DNA of 64,000 nucleotides from Rubrivivax sp. (GCA_004210455.1 SEFA01000014.1:108245-172244), one strand, 5' to 3'. Counted from the stretch's first letter, positions 1 through 9,195 are shown. Notes: generated by a model from the letters alone, not told the origin. Program-made: numbers and translations.

Positions 1-304
1 TCGTCGCCTTCGGGTCGGCGGGCAACGGCACCAGATAGCCGATCTGCTTCAGGAAGGCCTGGTAGGCCGCCATGTCGGCGATCGGGCCGGGATGGGCGCG
101 ATGCCAGCCGTCGATCTCTGTCTGCAGGCGGTCGCGCTCGGCCAGCAGCGCGGCGTTCTTGGCCGCCAGATCGTGTGCGAGGGTGTCCAGCCCCTGCCAG
201 AACGCGGCCGGTTCGACGCCGGTGCCGGGCAGCGCTTCAGTCTCGATGAAACGGGCCAGGGCGGCATCGACCTGGAGGCGGTGGTGTTGGCTGCGTGCGG
301 TCAT
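1..304 (-). CDS. glcB: Malate synthase G, N-terminal part (cut by window edge)
   Basis: Only the first 101 codons are present, read leftward from the ATG at 304-302; the gene runs off the left edge. The visible protein contains [19 protein letters not shown], then [17 protein letters not shown] and [15 protein letters not shown], which is the characteristic N-terminus of malate synthase G, the roughly 720-residue monomeric enzyme that condenses glyoxylate and acetyl-CoA to malate in the glyoxylate and glycolate pathways. No catalytic residues are inside the window. A LysR-type regulator starts divergently 155 bp away, an arrangement that suggests it regulates this gene, though the sequence alone does not prove it. 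Confidence 0.85.
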   Translation of the reverse strand, partial: MTARSQHHRLQVDAALARFIETEALPGTGVEPAAFWQGLDTLAHDLAAKNAALLAERDRLQTEIDGWHRAHPGPIADMAAYQAFLKQIGYLVPLPADPKAT

Positions 305-459
305 GGCGGCTCCGAAAGACGGTTCAACGGTGCGTCGACTGTAGGGCGTGAGCCGGTGGCGATTCATGTCGCCCCTGGTCGGAGATCCCTGACTTTTTTG
401 CACAAATAACAACGAACAGGGTCGTCATTCATTGCCTCGGACAGCGCAACGGTCCAACA
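305..459. promoter_or_regulatory. Divergent glcB / lysR intergenic region
   Basis: This 155-bp gap lies between two divergent starts and must hold both promoters. An A/T-rich patch around 389-412 (TTTTTTGCACAAATAACAAC) stands out against the GC-rich surroundings and is the likely core promoter and LysR-binding area. I could not identify a clean T-N11-A LysR box. Confidence 0.35.
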
Positions 460-1395
460 ATGGTCGCCATGGACCGCCTCAAACAGATCGAGTCCTTCGC
501 GCTGGTCGCGACCAAGGGCAGCCTGACGGCCGCGGCGCAAGCCGAGGGCGTGGCCCCGGCGGTGATGGGCCGCCGCCTCGACGCGCTGGAAGCCCGGCTC
601 GGCGTGAAGCTGCTGCTGCGCACGACACGCAGGCTCACGCTCACGCACGAGGGCATCGCCTTCCTCGAAGACTGCCAGCGCCTGCTCGCGGAATTCGCCA
701 GCGCCGAGGCCAGTGTCAGCGCCGGCGGCGTGAAGGCCAGCGGCCATCTGCGGATCACCGCGCCGGCGGGCTTTGGCCGACGCCACGTCGCGCCGCTGGT
801 GCCGGACTTCCTCGCGCGACATCCGGAAGTCAGCGTGTCGCTGAACCTCAGCGATCGGGTCGTGGACATCGTCAACGAGGGCTTCGACTGCGCGGTGCGG
901 GTCGGCGACCTCAGCGACTCCAGCCTGATCAGCATGCGGCTGGCCGACAACCGGCGGCTGTGCGTGGCCGCGCCGTCCTATCTGAAGCGCGCCGGCACGC
1001 CGAAGCATCCCGCCGAGCTGATGCGGCATGAATGCCTGACGCTGAGCTCCGACGCGAGCCAGACGCGCGGCTGGGCCTTCCGCATCGACGGCCAGGTGCA
1101 GCATCTGCGGCCCAGCGGGCGGCTCGACTGCAGCGACGGCCAGGTGCTCCACGACTGGTGCCGGCAGGGTCTCGGCCTGGCCTGGCGCAGCACCTGGGAA
1201 GTGGCCGCGGCCTTGCAGGCGGGTGAGCTGGTCAGCGTGCTGGACGACTTCGCCGCGCCGCCCAACGGCATCTTCGCCGTGCTGCCCCAGCGCAAGCACC
1301 TGCCGCTGCGGGTCCGGCTCTGGATAGACTTCCTGAAAGAACACCACGGCAGCCCCGACTACTGGGCCCGTGCCTCCACCTGGGAGACCCCATGA
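460..1395 (+). CDS. LysR-family transcriptional regulator
   Basis: The 311-residue protein begins with a winged helix-turn-helix (about residues 4-62; FALVATKGSLTAAAQAEGVA, then RRLDALEARLGVKLLLRTTR), followed by a LysR substrate-binding domain (about 90-300) containing GHLRITAPAGFGRRHVAP and RVGDLSDSSL. An ATG at 469 is in frame and would give MDRLKQIESFA, the more typical LysR N-terminus, so either start is possible. It is divergent from glcB and its stop overlaps the next gene by four bases (ATGA). LysR proteins usually act on the divergent neighbour with a pathway metabolite as effector; the effector here is unknown. Confidence 0.9.
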   Translation: MVAMDRLKQIESFALVATKGSLTAAAQAEGVAPAVMGRRLDALEARLGVKLLLRTTRRLTLTHEGIAFLEDCQRLLAEFASAEASVSAGGVKASGHLRITAPAGFGRRHVAPLVPDFLARHPEVSVSLNLSDRVVDIVNEGFDCAVRVGDLSDSSLISMRLADNRRLCVAAPSYLKRAGTPKHPAELMRHECLTLSSDASQTRGWAFRIDGQVQHLRPSGRLDCSDGQVLHDWCRQGLGLAWRSTWEVAAALQAGELVSVLDDFAAPPNGIFAVLPQRKHLPLRVRLWIDFLKEHHGSPDYWARASTWETP

Positions 1396-1847
1396 CCCTC
1401 GAAGCCTTCCTCGCCGGCCTGCACATCGTGGCCATCCTCGGCCTGGTCGTTTTCCTGTCCAGCCAGGCGGCGTTGTGCCGCAGCGAATGGATGAATCCGG
1501 CCGTTGTGCGCCGCCTGTCGCGGCTGGACATGATCTACGGCATCAGCGCCGTGGCGGTGCTGCTCACCGGTCTGGCCCGCACCTGGTGGGGCATGAAAGG
1601 CCTGGGCTGGTACTGGCACCAGCCGCTGCTGCATTTCAAGTTCGGCATGTTCGTCGTGATCGGGCTGATCTCGATCAAGCCGACCCTGACCTTCCGCCGG
1701 TGGACGAAGACGCTGGACGGCGGCGGCGGCCTGCCCAGCGAGACCGAGATCCGCGCCACGCGTCGCCTCATCATGATGCAGGCGCACCTGCTGATCCTGA
1801 TCCCGATCGCGGCAGTGATGCTCGCGCGGGGCGTGATGACGAAGTGA
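1392..1847 (+). CDS. DUF2214 family membrane protein
   Basis: This 151-residue protein has about four hydrophobic helices, near residues 5-25, 45-65, 80-98 and 127-147. The sequence LHIVAILGLVVFLSSQAALC, the RTWWGMKGLGWYW segment and the FKFGMFVVIGLISIKPT segment fit the DUF2214 family of small inner-membrane proteins, whose function is unknown. It is translationally coupled to the LysR gene by an ATGA overlap and closed by a strong hairpin, so the two form a small transcription unit. Confidence 0.75.
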   Translation: MTLEAFLAGLHIVAILGLVVFLSSQAALCRSEWMNPAVVRRLSRLDMIYGISAVAVLLTGLARTWWGMKGLGWYWHQPLLHFKFGMFVVIGLISIKPTLTFRRWTKTLDGGGGLPSETEIRATRRLIMMQAHLLILIPIAAVMLARGVMTK

Positions 1848-1876
1848 ACAAGGCCCTCGCGAGAGGGCCTTGTTCA
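1845..1876. terminator. Bidirectional hairpin terminator
   Basis: A perfect 14-bp stem (TGAACAAGGCCCTC and its complement) closes on a GCGA tetraloop. It starts inside the stop codon of the DUF2214 gene and lies between two convergent genes, so it probably serves both. No U-tract follows it directly. Confidence 0.7.
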
Positions 1877-1902
1877 TGGTGTCTGGCGCGAGTTGAGCGA
1901 CC

Positions 1903-2232
1903 TCACTTGGCGGACAAGCATTCCTTCATGAAGGCCTTGCGCGCGTCGCCGGTCTTGCCCTTGGCGTCGGCGTTGCACGTGGTCATCTTGGTCTGCTGAG
2001 CGGTCTTCGCCGGGCCCGAGGCGGTCTCGCCCTTGAGGCAGCTGCTCATGAAGGCCTTGCGCTCGTCGCCGGACTTGTCCTTGGCGTCGGCGTTGCAGCT
2101 CTTCATCAGCTGCTGCTGCTTCAGCTGCTTCTCGGACGGCGCCTTCTTGGCATCGTCGGCGGCGTGCGCGCCCAGCGCGGCGACGGCCAGCAGGACACCG
2201 GCGAACAGCGAGACGGGGGTCAGGTGTTTCAT
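1903..2232 (-). CDS. PsiF repeat-containing secreted protein
   Basis: The 109-residue protein has a signal peptide (MKHLTPVSLFAGVLLAVAAL, cleavage after AHA near residue 24) and two copies of the PsiF repeat, each of the form CNADAKxKxGDxRKAFMxxCL. Each copy has a spaced pair of cysteines that could form a disulfide in the periplasm. PsiF was named for phosphate-starvation induction in E. coli, and its function is unknown. I chose ATG 2232 because AGGAGAG stands just upstream on the coding strand; a GTG three bases earlier is in frame but badly placed. It is monocistronic and convergent with DUF2214. Confidence 0.88.
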   Translation of the reverse strand: MKHLTPVSLFAGVLLAVAALGAHAADDAKKAPSEKQLKQQQLMKSCNADAKDKSGDERKAFMSSCLKGETASGPAKTAQQTKMTTCNADAKGKTGDARKAFMKECLSAK

Positions 2233-2398
2233 CACTCTCTCCTACGGGGATACAGGGGGTTGGGGAAGGACCTGTCGGGCAGTTGAGCACAGCAACGAAC
2301 GGCTCTCAAGAGCGGTTGACGGCCGTCAAGAGAATGGGTGACCCGCCTCAGTCGACACCGATTCGACATCGTTCTGCAAACGCGAGTCGGGTCCTGAC

Positions 2399-3781
2399 TC
2401 ACATGATCCGGCGTGGAGACGCCAGCGCCTCATGGGCGAGATGGAGCCGCCTCACCAGGACCTGTATGAAAGCCCGGTCGAAACGGTGCTGGCACTCCGG
2501 GCTGAGCTGCCCCAGCGAGTCCGGCGTAAAGGACACGGTTGTGCAAAGTTGGGTCACCCTGATGTCGGTGCTGTGGCGGCGCAGATCGGGATTCGGCGCC
2601 AGATACGCCATCTCGCCGACCGAGGTGCCGGTGCCCAGCGTCGCGACCAGCGCGCCGTCGCGCCAGACCTCGACCTCGCCCTGCGTAACGATGTGGAAGG
2701 TGTTGCCCTCCTGGCCCTTCTTGAACAGCAGGTAGTCGAGCGGATACCGGCGCCAGCGCGCGCGCCGCACGACTTCCCAGAGTTCGACGTCGCCGAAGCC
2801 CGCGAAGAACTCCAGCCCGCGCAGCAGGTTGAAACGCTCCGAGTCCTTCACCTCGTTGAGCCGCGCCAGCGGCACCAGCTGCTTCGCGACGAGTTCCGAC
2901 AGCGCCTGGCCGAAGGACTCCCAGTCCGGATAGCGCTCGGACGGGTGCTTGTAGAGCGCGCGCTGGATGACCGCGTCCAGTTCCGGCGTCACGCCGCCGC
3001 GCTGACCCAGCAGCGGCTGCGGCGCCTGATGGTAGATCTGGTGCATCAGCGCCATCTGGTTGGGCGCGTCGAAGGGCGGCCGGCCGCAGACCATGTGGTA
3101 CAGCACGGCGCCCAGCGCATAGATGTCGGCCTGGGCGCCGACATCGCCGCCCTCGATCTGCTCGGGCGGCATGTAGGCCAGCGAGCCGACGCGATGCACC
3201 TGCGTCATGTCGGCGTTGAGGTTGAGCGCGCTGCCGAAGTCGCTGACCTTCACGTCGGTGACCTGGCCCTGGCTGTCCAGCACGGCCAGCAGGTTGGCCG
3301 GCTTGATGTCGCGGTGCACGACGCCCTGGCGGAACACGTAGGACAGCGCCATCGCGCACTTGAACCCGAGCTCGACGATCTGGTCCAGCGGCAGCAGCCG
3401 GTCGTTGCGGCAGAAGTGCTTCAGCGTGACGCCGTGGACGAACTCCATCACCAGGTAGGGGAGGTCGCCGTCCTGCACCGCGTCGAGGATCTGCACCACA
3501 TTCGGATGCTGCAGCCGGCCGGCCAGCGCGGCCTCGGCGGCGAAGAAGCGGATGCTGAGCGTGTCTTCCTCGCTGCGGCCGCCGGCGGACCAGGCGCGCA
3601 TGCGCTTGATGGCGACCTCCTGGCCCTTGAAGTCGTCCATGGCGAGGAAGACGTCGCTGGTCGCGCCCTCGCCCAGTCGTCTCAGCACGCGGTACTTGCC
3701 GATCTGCTCGGGCAGGTCGGCCAGTCCGCCGAGCGTCGAATCGGAAAAGGTGGAGGGACGGAGATCGTCGGAGGCGCTCAT
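2399..3781 (-). CDS. Ser/Thr protein kinase with C-terminal cyclic-nucleotide-binding domain
   Basis: The 460-residue protein has two parts. A Hanks-type kinase spans about residues 29-290, with the glycine loop [10 protein letters not shown], catalytic Lys59, HRD at 156-158 in [15 protein letters not shown] at 181-183 and MPPEQ in the activation segment. A cNMP-binding (CAP_ED) domain spans about 325-450, with [20 protein letters not shown] and [10 protein letters not shown]. No transmembrane segment or PASTA repeat is visible, so it should be a soluble kinase. Fusing a CAP_ED domain to a bacterial Hanks kinase suggests allosteric control by a cyclic nucleotide or another small ligand; that is inference. 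It is divergent from argS. Confidence 0.9.
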   Translation of the reverse strand: MSASDDLRPSTFSDSTLGGLADLPEQIGKYRVLRRLGEGATSDVFLAMDDFKGQEVAIKRMRAWSAGGRSEEDTLSIRFFAAEAALAGRLQHPNVVQILDAVQDGDLPYLVMEFVHGVTLKHFCRNDRLLPLDQIVELGFKCAMALSYVFRQGVVHRDIKPANLLAVLDSQGQVTDVKVSDFGSALNLNADMTQVHRVGSLAYMPPEQIEGGDVGAQADIYALGAVLYHMVCGRPPFDAPNQMALMHQIYHQAPQPLLGQRGGVTPELDAVIQRALYKHPSERYPDWESFGQALSELVAKQLVPLARLNEVKDSERFNLLRGLEFFAGFGDVELWEVVRRARWRRYPLDYLLFKKGQEGNTFHIVTQGEVEVWRDGALVATLGTGTSVGEMAYLAPNPDLRRHSTDIRVTQLCTTVSFTPDSLGQLSPECQHRFDRAFIQVLVRRLHLAHEALASPRRIM

Positions 3782-3866
3782 CGGAGGATCATCCTGCCCC
3801 AGGGAGAGGGTGCGGGCAAGGGGGAACGCGGTCTCTTACAGGGCAGGTCCCCTAAAATGCGGCCCC

Positions 3867-5597
3867 ATGATCCAAGCCAAGCAGGAATTGCTCGCCGCCC
3901 TCGGCACCGTGCTCCAGGGCCTGAGCCAGGAGGCCGTCGACACTGGCCTCATCAAGGCCGCGCCCGCGGCCGCCTTCGAGAACCCCAAGCAGGCCTCGCA
4001 TGGCGACTTCGCGTGCACGGCGGCGATGCAGCTGTCCAAGGCGCTGAAGAAGAACCCGCGCGAACTGGCGCAGACGCTGATCGCCCAGCTGCAGGCGCAG
4101 CCCGCGTTCGAGCGCTGGGTCGAGGCGCTGGAGATCGCCGGCCCCGGATTCATCAACATCCGCCTGAAGCCGGCGGCCCGCCAGGCCGTGGTCGGCGAAG
4201 TGTTCGCCGCGGCGACGCGCTTCGGCCACCAGCCGGCGCGCGACACGTCCGCGCTGGTCGAGTTCGTCTCCGCCAACCCGACCGGTCCGCTGCACGTCGG
4301 CCATGCGCGCCAGGCGGCGCTGGGCGATTCGCTCTGCCACCTGTTCGAGACGCAGGGCTGGAAGGTCAGCCGCGAGTTCTATTACAACGACGCCGGCGTG
4401 CAGATCGGGACGCTGGCGCAGTCCACGCAATGCCGGCTCAAGGGCCTGAAGCCGGGCGACGCGGGCTGGCCGGAATCGGCCTACAACGGCGACTACATCC
4501 AGGACATCGCCGACGCCTTCCTGCGCAAGGAGACGGTGACGGCGGACGACCGCGCCTTCACCGCGTCGGGCGACATCGAGGACCTGGACGGCATCCGCCA
4601 GTTCGCCGTGGCCTACCTGCGCCACGAGCAGGACCTGGACCTGCAGGCGTTCGGGCTGAGCTTCGACAACTACTTCCTCGAGTCCTCGCTGTACAGCGGC
4701 GGCCAGGTGGAAGATGCCGTGTCGCGCATCATCGCCAACGGCAAGACCTACGAGGAAGGCGGCGCGCTGTGGCTGCGCTCGACCGAATACGGCGACGACA
4801 AGGACCGCGTGATGCGCAAGTCCGACGGCACCTTCACCTACTTCGTCCCGGACGTCGCGTACCACGTCAACAAGTTCAAGCGCGGCTTCTCGAAGTGCAT
4901 CAACGTCCAGGGCAGCGACCACCACGGCACGATCGCCCGGGTGCGCGGCGGCCTGCAGGCCACCGGCGTCGGCATCCCGCCCGGCTTCCCCGACTACGTG
5001 CTGCACAAGATGGTCACCGTCATGAAGGGCGGCGAGGAGGTCAAGATCTCCAAGCGCGCCGGCAGCTACGTCACGCTGCGCGACCTGATCGACTGGACCA
5101 GTCGCGACGCGGTGCGCTTCTTCCTGATCAGTCGCAAGGCCGACACGGAATTCGTCTTCGACGTCGACCTCGCGCTCAAGGCCGCCGACGAGAACCCCGT
5201 GTTCTACGTGCAGTACGCGCATGCACGCATCTGCTCCGTGCTGCGCAAGGGCGTCGAGCAGGGCCACGACGAGGCCGCGGTGGCCGGCGCCGACCTGTCG
5301 CTGCTGATCGCGCCGACCGAGGCGGCGCTGATGCTCAAGCTGGCGGACTACCCGCGCATGCTCACCTCGGCGGCACAAGACCTGGCCCCGCACGACGTCG
5401 CGTTCTACCTGCGCGACCTCGCCGGCGCGCTGCACAGCTACTATGGCGCCGAACGCGTGCTGGGCGACGACCCGGCCTTGACGCGCGCGCGCCTGGCGTT
5501 GCTGGCCGCGACACGGCAGGTGATGCGCAACGCGCTGGCGGTGCTGGGGGTGTCGGCCCCGGACGCGATGGAACGTGACTCGCAGGAGCAGCAATGA
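3867..5597 (+). CDS. argS: Arginyl-tRNA synthetase
   Basis: This 576-residue class I aminoacyl-tRNA synthetase charges tRNA-Arg. It shows the N-terminal Add-1 domain (about 1-110), the HIGH-type motif HVGH at 143-146 within [13 protein letters not shown], a KMSK-type KISK at 393-396 followed by [11 protein letters not shown], and a C-terminal DALR anticodon-binding domain (about 450-576). I chose ATG 3867 because it gives the conserved start [12 protein letters not shown]; the frame stays open upstream, but that part looks non-coding. TAAAAT lies at 3853-3858, very close to the start, and may be a -10 element of a short-leader transcript. It overlaps the SPOR gene by ATGA. Confidence 0.97.
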   Translation: MIQAKQELLAALGTVLQGLSQEAVDTGLIKAAPAAAFENPKQASHGDFACTAAMQLSKALKKNPRELAQTLIAQLQAQPAFERWVEALEIAGPGFINIRLKPAARQAVVGEVFAAATRFGHQPARDTSALVEFVSANPTGPLHVGHARQAALGDSLCHLFETQGWKVSREFYYNDAGVQIGTLAQSTQCRLKGLKPGDAGWPESAYNGDYIQDIADAFLRKETVTADDRAFTASGDIEDLDGIRQFAVAYLRHEQDLDLQAFGLSFDNYFLESSLYSGGQVEDAVSRIIANGKTYEEGGALWLRSTEYGDDKDRVMRKSDGTFTYFVPDVAYHVNKFKRGFSKCINVQGSDHHGTIARVRGGLQATGVGIPPGFPDYVLHKMVTVMKGGEEVKISKRAGSYVTLRDLIDWTSRDAVRFFLISRKADTEFVFDVDLALKAADENPVFYVQYAHARICSVLRKGVEQGHDEAAVAGADLSLLIAPTEAALMLKLADYPRMLTSAAQDLAPHDVAFYLRDLAGALHSYYGAERVLGDDPALTRARLALLAATRQVMRNALAVLGVSAPDAMERDSQEQQ

Positions 5598-6268
5598 GTA
5601 AACAGAAGCAGCGCGGCGGATTCGCCATGGGCCTGATCGTGGGCCTGCTGCTGGGGCTGGGGATCGCGCTGGGCGTGGCCCTGTACGTGACGAAGGCCCC
5701 GGTGCCCTTCGTCAACAAGCTGCCGCAGCGCACCGCGGAGCAGGACGCGCAGGAAGCCGAACGCAACCGGAACTGGGACCCGAACGCGCCGCTGGCCGGC
5801 CGCGCCGGGGCGAAGGCCGCGTCGGGCGTCGTGACGCCCGCCGTCGCGCCGCCCGCCACGCAGCCGTCGCCGCAGATCACCATCGGCGGGACGCCGGCAC
5901 CGGCGGTCGAAGGCCGTCCGGCGGAGCGCGCCCCCGCAGTGCAGCCGCAGGCCCAGAGCCAGATCCCGTCCGTCAAGCCGGAGCAGCGTCCCACCGAGCC
6001 GCGCGCCGATGGCGTGCGTCCTGACGGTTCGCGCGGCAGCTTCTTCGTCCAGGCCGGCGCCTATGCGCGCATGGAGGACGCCGAGCAACAGCGCGCCAAG
6101 CTGGCGATCCAGGGCTTCTCGGCCAAGGTGATGGAGCGCGAGCAGTCCGGTCGAACGGTCTTCCGGGTCCGTCTGGGTCCGTTCGACACGCGAGACGAGG
6201 CCGAGGCACAACAGAAGAAGCTCGAGGGCGCCGGTGTCGAGGCCAACCTCGTGGCGATCCAGCGATGA
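5594..6268 (+). CDS. SPOR-domain membrane protein (FtsN-like)
   Basis: The 224-residue protein has a short basic cytoplasmic N-terminus, one membrane helix (about residues 11-32, [19 protein letters not shown]), a long Pro/Ala-rich periplasmic linker (about 60-145) and a C-terminal SPOR domain (about 149-223; [19 protein letters not shown] through [17 protein letters not shown]). SPOR domains bind denuded septal peptidoglycan glycan strands, and this layout matches FtsN-type division proteins. It follows argS with an ATGA overlap, a common arrangement in Burkholderiales. Confidence 0.9.
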   Translation: MSKQKQRGGFAMGLIVGLLLGLGIALGVALYVTKAPVPFVNKLPQRTAEQDAQEAERNRNWDPNAPLAGRAGAKAASGVVTPAVAPPATQPSPQITIGGTPAPAVEGRPAERAPAVQPQAQSQIPSVKPEQRPTEPRADGVRPDGSRGSFFVQAGAYARMEDAEQQRAKLAIQGFSAKVMEREQSGRTVFRVRLGPFDTRDEAEAQQKKLEGAGVEANLVAIQR

Positions 6269-6396
6269 ACGTCCGGCCGACGCCGTATCCCCCTGATACA
6301 GCCGTCATGCGACGTTAATGCCGCTCTAAGTTTGACTTTCTAGGATGGCCGGCCGCTGCGGCGCCGGTCGCAGCGGAACCCAACAAGGAATCGAAG

Positions 6397-7077
6397 ATGA
6401 AGCGTCGCGAATTCAACGCCCTCACGGCCCTGTCGACCGCCGCGGGCGGTGGTGCGCTCCTGGCCGGCGCGCCGGTGCACGCGCAGGGCGGCCCGGTCGA
6501 AGGACGCCAGTACCAGCGTCTGGCTACGCCGGTGCCGGGCTCGGCGCCGGGGAAGATCGAGGTGATCGAGTTCTTCTGGTACGGCTGCCCGCACTGCTAC
6601 GTCTTCGAGCCGACGATCGAGGCCTGGGCCAAGCAGCTGCCCGCCGACGTGGTCTATCGCAAGATCCATGTCGCCTTCCGCGCCAACGTGAAGATCCACC
6701 AGCAGCTGTTCTTCACGCTGGAAGCGATGGGCAAGGAAGCGCAGGTGCGTCCGGCGATCTTCAACGCCATCCACCGCGGCGGCCAGGGTCTGACCAACGT
6801 CGACGAGATGGCCAAGTTCCTGGCGCCGCTGGGCGTGGATCCGGCCAAGTTCAAGGAGACCTACAACTCCTTCACCGTGCAGACCAAGAGCCAGCAGGCC
6901 GAGAAGCTGCAGAACCAGTACAACATCGACGGCGTCCCGACCGTCGCCATCGGCGGCCGTTACCTGACGTCGCCGGCGATGGCCGGCTTCGGGCTTCGCG
7001 TTAGCGAGGAAGAGCTCGGCCAGCGTTGCATCGCCGTCGCCAACTTCCTGCTGCCGCTGGCGCGCAAGGGCGCCTGA
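6397..7077 (+). CDS. dsbA: Periplasmic thiol:disulfide oxidoreductase DsbA
   Basis: The 226-residue protein introduces disulfide bonds into exported proteins and is re-oxidised by DsbB. It has a signal peptide ending AQ near residue 30, a thioredoxin fold with the active site CPHC at 64-67 in EFFWYGCPHCYVF, the helical insertion in the middle, and the cis-proline loop IDGVPTVAI. The CPHC dipeptide is the classic DsbA one. The signal peptide begins MKRREFNAL, which resembles a twin-arginine motif, so Tat export is possible. No dsbB is in the window. Two hairpins follow the gene. Confidence 0.94.
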   Translation: MKRREFNALTALSTAAGGGALLAGAPVHAQGGPVEGRQYQRLATPVPGSAPGKIEVIEFFWYGCPHCYVFEPTIEAWAKQLPADVVYRKIHVAFRANVKIHQQLFFTLEAMGKEAQVRPAIFNAIHRGGQGLTNVDEMAKFLAPLGVDPAKFKETYNSFTVQTKSQQAEKLQNQYNIDGVPTVAIGGRYLTSPAMAGFGLRVSEEELGQRCIAVANFLLPLARKGA

Positions 7078-7112
7078 TCGACCCGCACTGCACCGACCCC
7101 AGCCCTCACCCC

Positions 7113-7137
7113 CCCTCTCCCGCGGTGCGGGAGAGGG
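7113..7137. repeat. REP-like palindrome CCCTCTCCCGC / GCGGGAGAGGG
   Basis: An 11-bp perfect inverted repeat with a GGT loop follows dsbA, preceded by CCCTCACCCC. Palindromes of this CTCTCCCGC form are dispersed intergenic repeats in many GC-rich proteobacteria. A degenerate relative (GGGAGAGGGTGCGGGC) lies at about 3799-3814 upstream of argS. Confidence 0.45.
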
Positions 7138-7162
7138 CGTCCGGCCGGAGTCCTCCGGAAGC

Positions 7163-7192
7163 AAAGCGCCCCTCGGGGCGCTTTCTGCTTTC
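7163..7192 (+). terminator. Rho-independent terminator of dsbA
   Basis: The stem AAAGCGCCCC / GGGGCGCTTT (7163-7184) is perfect over 10 bp with a very short loop and is followed by CTGCTTTC. The run of Ts in the right arm and tail fits an intrinsic terminator for dsbA. Confidence 0.75.
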
Positions 7193-7285
7193 TGGGGCCC
7201 TCCGTTGGGGGAGATCGGGGGGCAGGGCTTGCGCGACCGGGTCATCGGGGCTTAAAGTGATATCACCTTTTGGAGGAGCCAGGTG

Positions 7286-8191
7286 ATGACCAAGACCGCG
7301 ATCCCGAAAACCGCCATGCCGAGCGAGCGCAGCGGTGGACACATGAACGGGTATGCCGCGCTGGTGATGGGCCTGGCGCTGGCCGGCGTGGTGGTGTTCC
7401 TGTTCATCGCGTCGCAGGGGCAGGTCTTGCTGCGACCCGGCATCTGGGTCGTCATCGCCTGCGCGTTGATCATGCTGCTCGGCCTGTACATCCAGCAGCC
7501 CAACGAAGCGCGCGTGCTGACGCTCTTCGGTCGCTACGTGGGCACCGACCGCACGTCCGGCATGCGCTGGACGATTCCGCTGTTCATGAGCAAGCGTCGC
7601 CTGTCGCTGCGCGCCCGCAACCTGGACGCGCCCACGCTGAAGGTCAACGACAAGCGAGGCAACCCCGTCGAGATCGGCGCGGCGGTGGTCTGGCGCGTGC
7701 AGGACACGGCCCGCGCGGTGTTCGAGGTCGACGACTTCGAGCAGTACGTCAGCATCCAGGCGGAAGCCGCGATCCGGCACGTCGCCTCGCAGTTCGCCTA
7801 CGACGAGGGCGACGACATCGACAGCCGGGAGATCACGCTGCGCGCCGGTGCCGACGAGGTGATGGCCGCGATGATCGCGGAGCTGCAGACGCGCCTGCAG
7901 CCTGCGGGCGTCAGCGTCGAGACGGCGATGCTGACCCACCTGGCCTATGCGCCCGAGATCGCGCAGGTGATGCTGCGCCGCCAGCAGGCCGAAGCCATCA
8001 TCAGCGCCCGCAAGAAGATCGTGCATGGCGCCGTCAGCATGGTCGAGGAAGCGCTCAAGGGCCTGAGCGAACGCGAGATCGTGCAGCTCGACGACGAGCG
8101 CAAGGCGGCGATGGTGTCCAACCTGCTGGTGGTGCTGTGCTCCGACAAGGACACGCAGCCGATCATCAACGCGGGCACGCTTTACAACTGA
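7286..8191 (+). CDS. SPFH (band 7/stomatin-like) membrane protein
   Basis: This 301-residue protein has two closely spaced hydrophobic segments near residues 22-42 and 50-69, then an SPFH domain (about 70-230; [29 protein letters not shown] and [14 protein letters not shown]), and a helical tail with [17 protein letters not shown] proteins oligomerise at the inner membrane and organise microdomains or regulate membrane proteases; no client is identifiable. I chose ATG 7286, nine bases after GGAGG at 7272-7276; an in-frame GTG directly precedes it. A small ribbon-helix-helix gene follows 10 bp later, so they are probably cotranscribed. Confidence 0.9.
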   Translation: MTKTAIPKTAMPSERSGGHMNGYAALVMGLALAGVVVFLFIASQGQVLLRPGIWVVIACALIMLLGLYIQQPNEARVLTLFGRYVGTDRTSGMRWTIPLFMSKRRLSLRARNLDAPTLKVNDKRGNPVEIGAAVVWRVQDTARAVFEVDDFEQYVSIQAEAAIRHVASQFAYDEGDDIDSREITLRAGADEVMAAMIAELQTRLQPAGVSVETAMLTHLAYAPEIAQVMLRRQQAEAIISARKKIVHGAVSMVEEALKGLSEREIVQLDDERKAAMVSNLLVVLCSDKDTQPIINAGTLYN

Positions 8192-8201
8192 GCACGGGAC
8201 A

Positions 8202-8438
8202 ATGGGCAGTCCCGGCAAGAAGCAGTTCCCACTGCGCCTTGATCCGGCGTTGTGGGAGGAGATCGAGCGGCTGGCCGCGATCGAGCTGCGCTCGTCCAAC
8301 GCCCAGATCGAACTGCTGCTGCGCGAGGCCCTCAAACGTCGCGGCATCAAGCCGGCGCTGTCGCCCGCGCCGCGTCGGGGTCGGCCGCCCGCTGGCGACG
8401 CTGGCGACCTGGGCGACAACGACGAGGTCGGCGAATAA
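8202..8438 (+). CDS. Arc-like ribbon-helix-helix small protein
   Basis: The 78-residue protein contains one ribbon-helix-helix unit (about residues 5-48): KQFPLRLDPALWEEIERLA forms the strand and first helix, and RSSNAQIELLLREALKRR the second. It ends in a Pro/Arg-rich then acidic tail (GRPPAGDAGDLGDNDEVGE). Such proteins bind DNA as dimers through the beta-strand. It sits 10 bp after the SPFH gene and may autoregulate the pair; no toxin gene accompanies it, so a toxin-antitoxin role is not supported. Confidence 0.8.
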   Translation: MGSPGKKQFPLRLDPALWEEIERLAAIELRSSNAQIELLLREALKRRGIKPALSPAPRRGRPPAGDAGDLGDNDEVGE

Positions 8439-8474
8439 CCCATCCGTGGACGCTGCCATCGAGGCACACAGCAG

Positions 8475-8491
8475 ACTTCGCACGACCGTGC
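8475..8491. promoter_or_regulatory. TetR operator-like site 1 (ACTTCGCACGACCGTGC)
   Basis: This 17-mer holds the inverted repeat GCACG-AC-CGTGC and ends 13 bp before the tetR start codon. An identical 17-mer lies 704 bp downstream, just after tetR. TAAATT at 8492-8497 directly abuts it and could be the -10 element, so a bound repressor would block transcription. Confidence 0.65.
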
Positions 8492-8504
8492 TAAATTGTG
8501 GTTC

Positions 8505-9137
8505 ATGGAAGCCAAGACCGCCCGCAGCGAACTGACGCAGAGCGCCATCGTCGATGTCGCGCTGGAGATGGCGCGCCTGGACGGCCTGGACAGCCTGTCG
8601 ATCGGCGAGGTGGCCAAGCGGCTGAACCTGTCCAAGAGCGGCGTGTTCTCACGCATCGGCTCGCGTGAGGCCTTGCAGGCCGCGGTGCTGGACGCGTTCG
8701 AGAAGACTTTCCAGCAGGAGGTGATCCTGCCGGCGCTGCGCGAGCCGCGCGGCCTGCCGCGCATGGACGCGATGGTGCGTGCCTGGCTCGCGCGCGTCGA
8801 CGGCCCACATGGCAACTGCCTCTACGTGGCCGGCGCCTTCGAGTACGACGACCGCGACGACGCGATGCGCGACCGGCTGCTGGACGGCGTACGCCGCTGG
8901 CGCGGCACGCTGCGGCGCACCCTGGTGCAGGCGCAGGACGCCGGCCAACTGCGCGCGGACGCTGATCTCGACCAGTTGATCTTCGAGCTCGACGGCCTGT
9001 TCACCGCGCTCGTTCGGGAGGTCCGCTTCCTGCGCACGCCGGACGCGCTCGATCGGGCCTGGACCAGCTATGGCCGTCTGATGGCCCCGGTGCGGCTGGA
9101 CGCCGCGCCGTCCATCGCGCCCGTTCCTATCCCCTGA
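8505..9137 (+). CDS. TetR/AcrR-family transcriptional regulator
   Basis: The 210-residue protein has an N-terminal TetR helix-turn-helix (about residues 8-55; IVDVALEMARLDGLDSLSIG followed by EVAKRLNLSKSGVFSRIGS) and an all-helical ligand-binding domain (about 80-200) with the NCLYVAGAFEYDDRDDAMRD segment. ATG 8505 is preferred over an in-frame start at 8496. Two identical operator-like sites flank the gene at 8475-8491 and 9179-9195, which suggests autorepression and control of the short ORF downstream. The inducer is unknown. Confidence 0.92.
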   Translation: MEAKTARSELTQSAIVDVALEMARLDGLDSLSIGEVAKRLNLSKSGVFSRIGSREALQAAVLDAFEKTFQQEVILPALREPRGLPRMDAMVRAWLARVDGPHGNCLYVAGAFEYDDRDDAMRDRLLDGVRRWRGTLRRTLVQAQDAGQLRADADLDQLIFELDGLFTALVREVRFLRTPDALDRAWTSYGRLMAPVRLDAAPSIAPVPIP

Positions 9138-9178
9138 GGCCGAGCCCATGCCCCGCACCGGCCGCTTCGTGTCCACCA

Positions 9179-9195
9179 ACTTCGCACGACCGTGC
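9179..9195. promoter_or_regulatory. TetR operator-like site 2 (ACTTCGCACGACCGTGC)
   Basis: This is identical over 17 bp to the site in front of tetR and lies 53 bp before a 39-codon ORF. It includes the GCACG / CGTGC inverted repeat. Its placement suggests that the same repressor controls the ORF, or the transcript reaching the NCS2 transporter gene. Confidence 0.65.

Noticed and set aside
2432..5578. 1048-codon plus-strand frame across the kinase and argS
   Set aside because: It is out of frame with argS and antisense to the kinase, and its translation is low-complexity Arg/Ala/Gly.
8202..8438. RHH protein as an antitoxin
   Set aside because: There is no toxin-sized partner gene beside it; its neighbour is a membrane SPFH protein.
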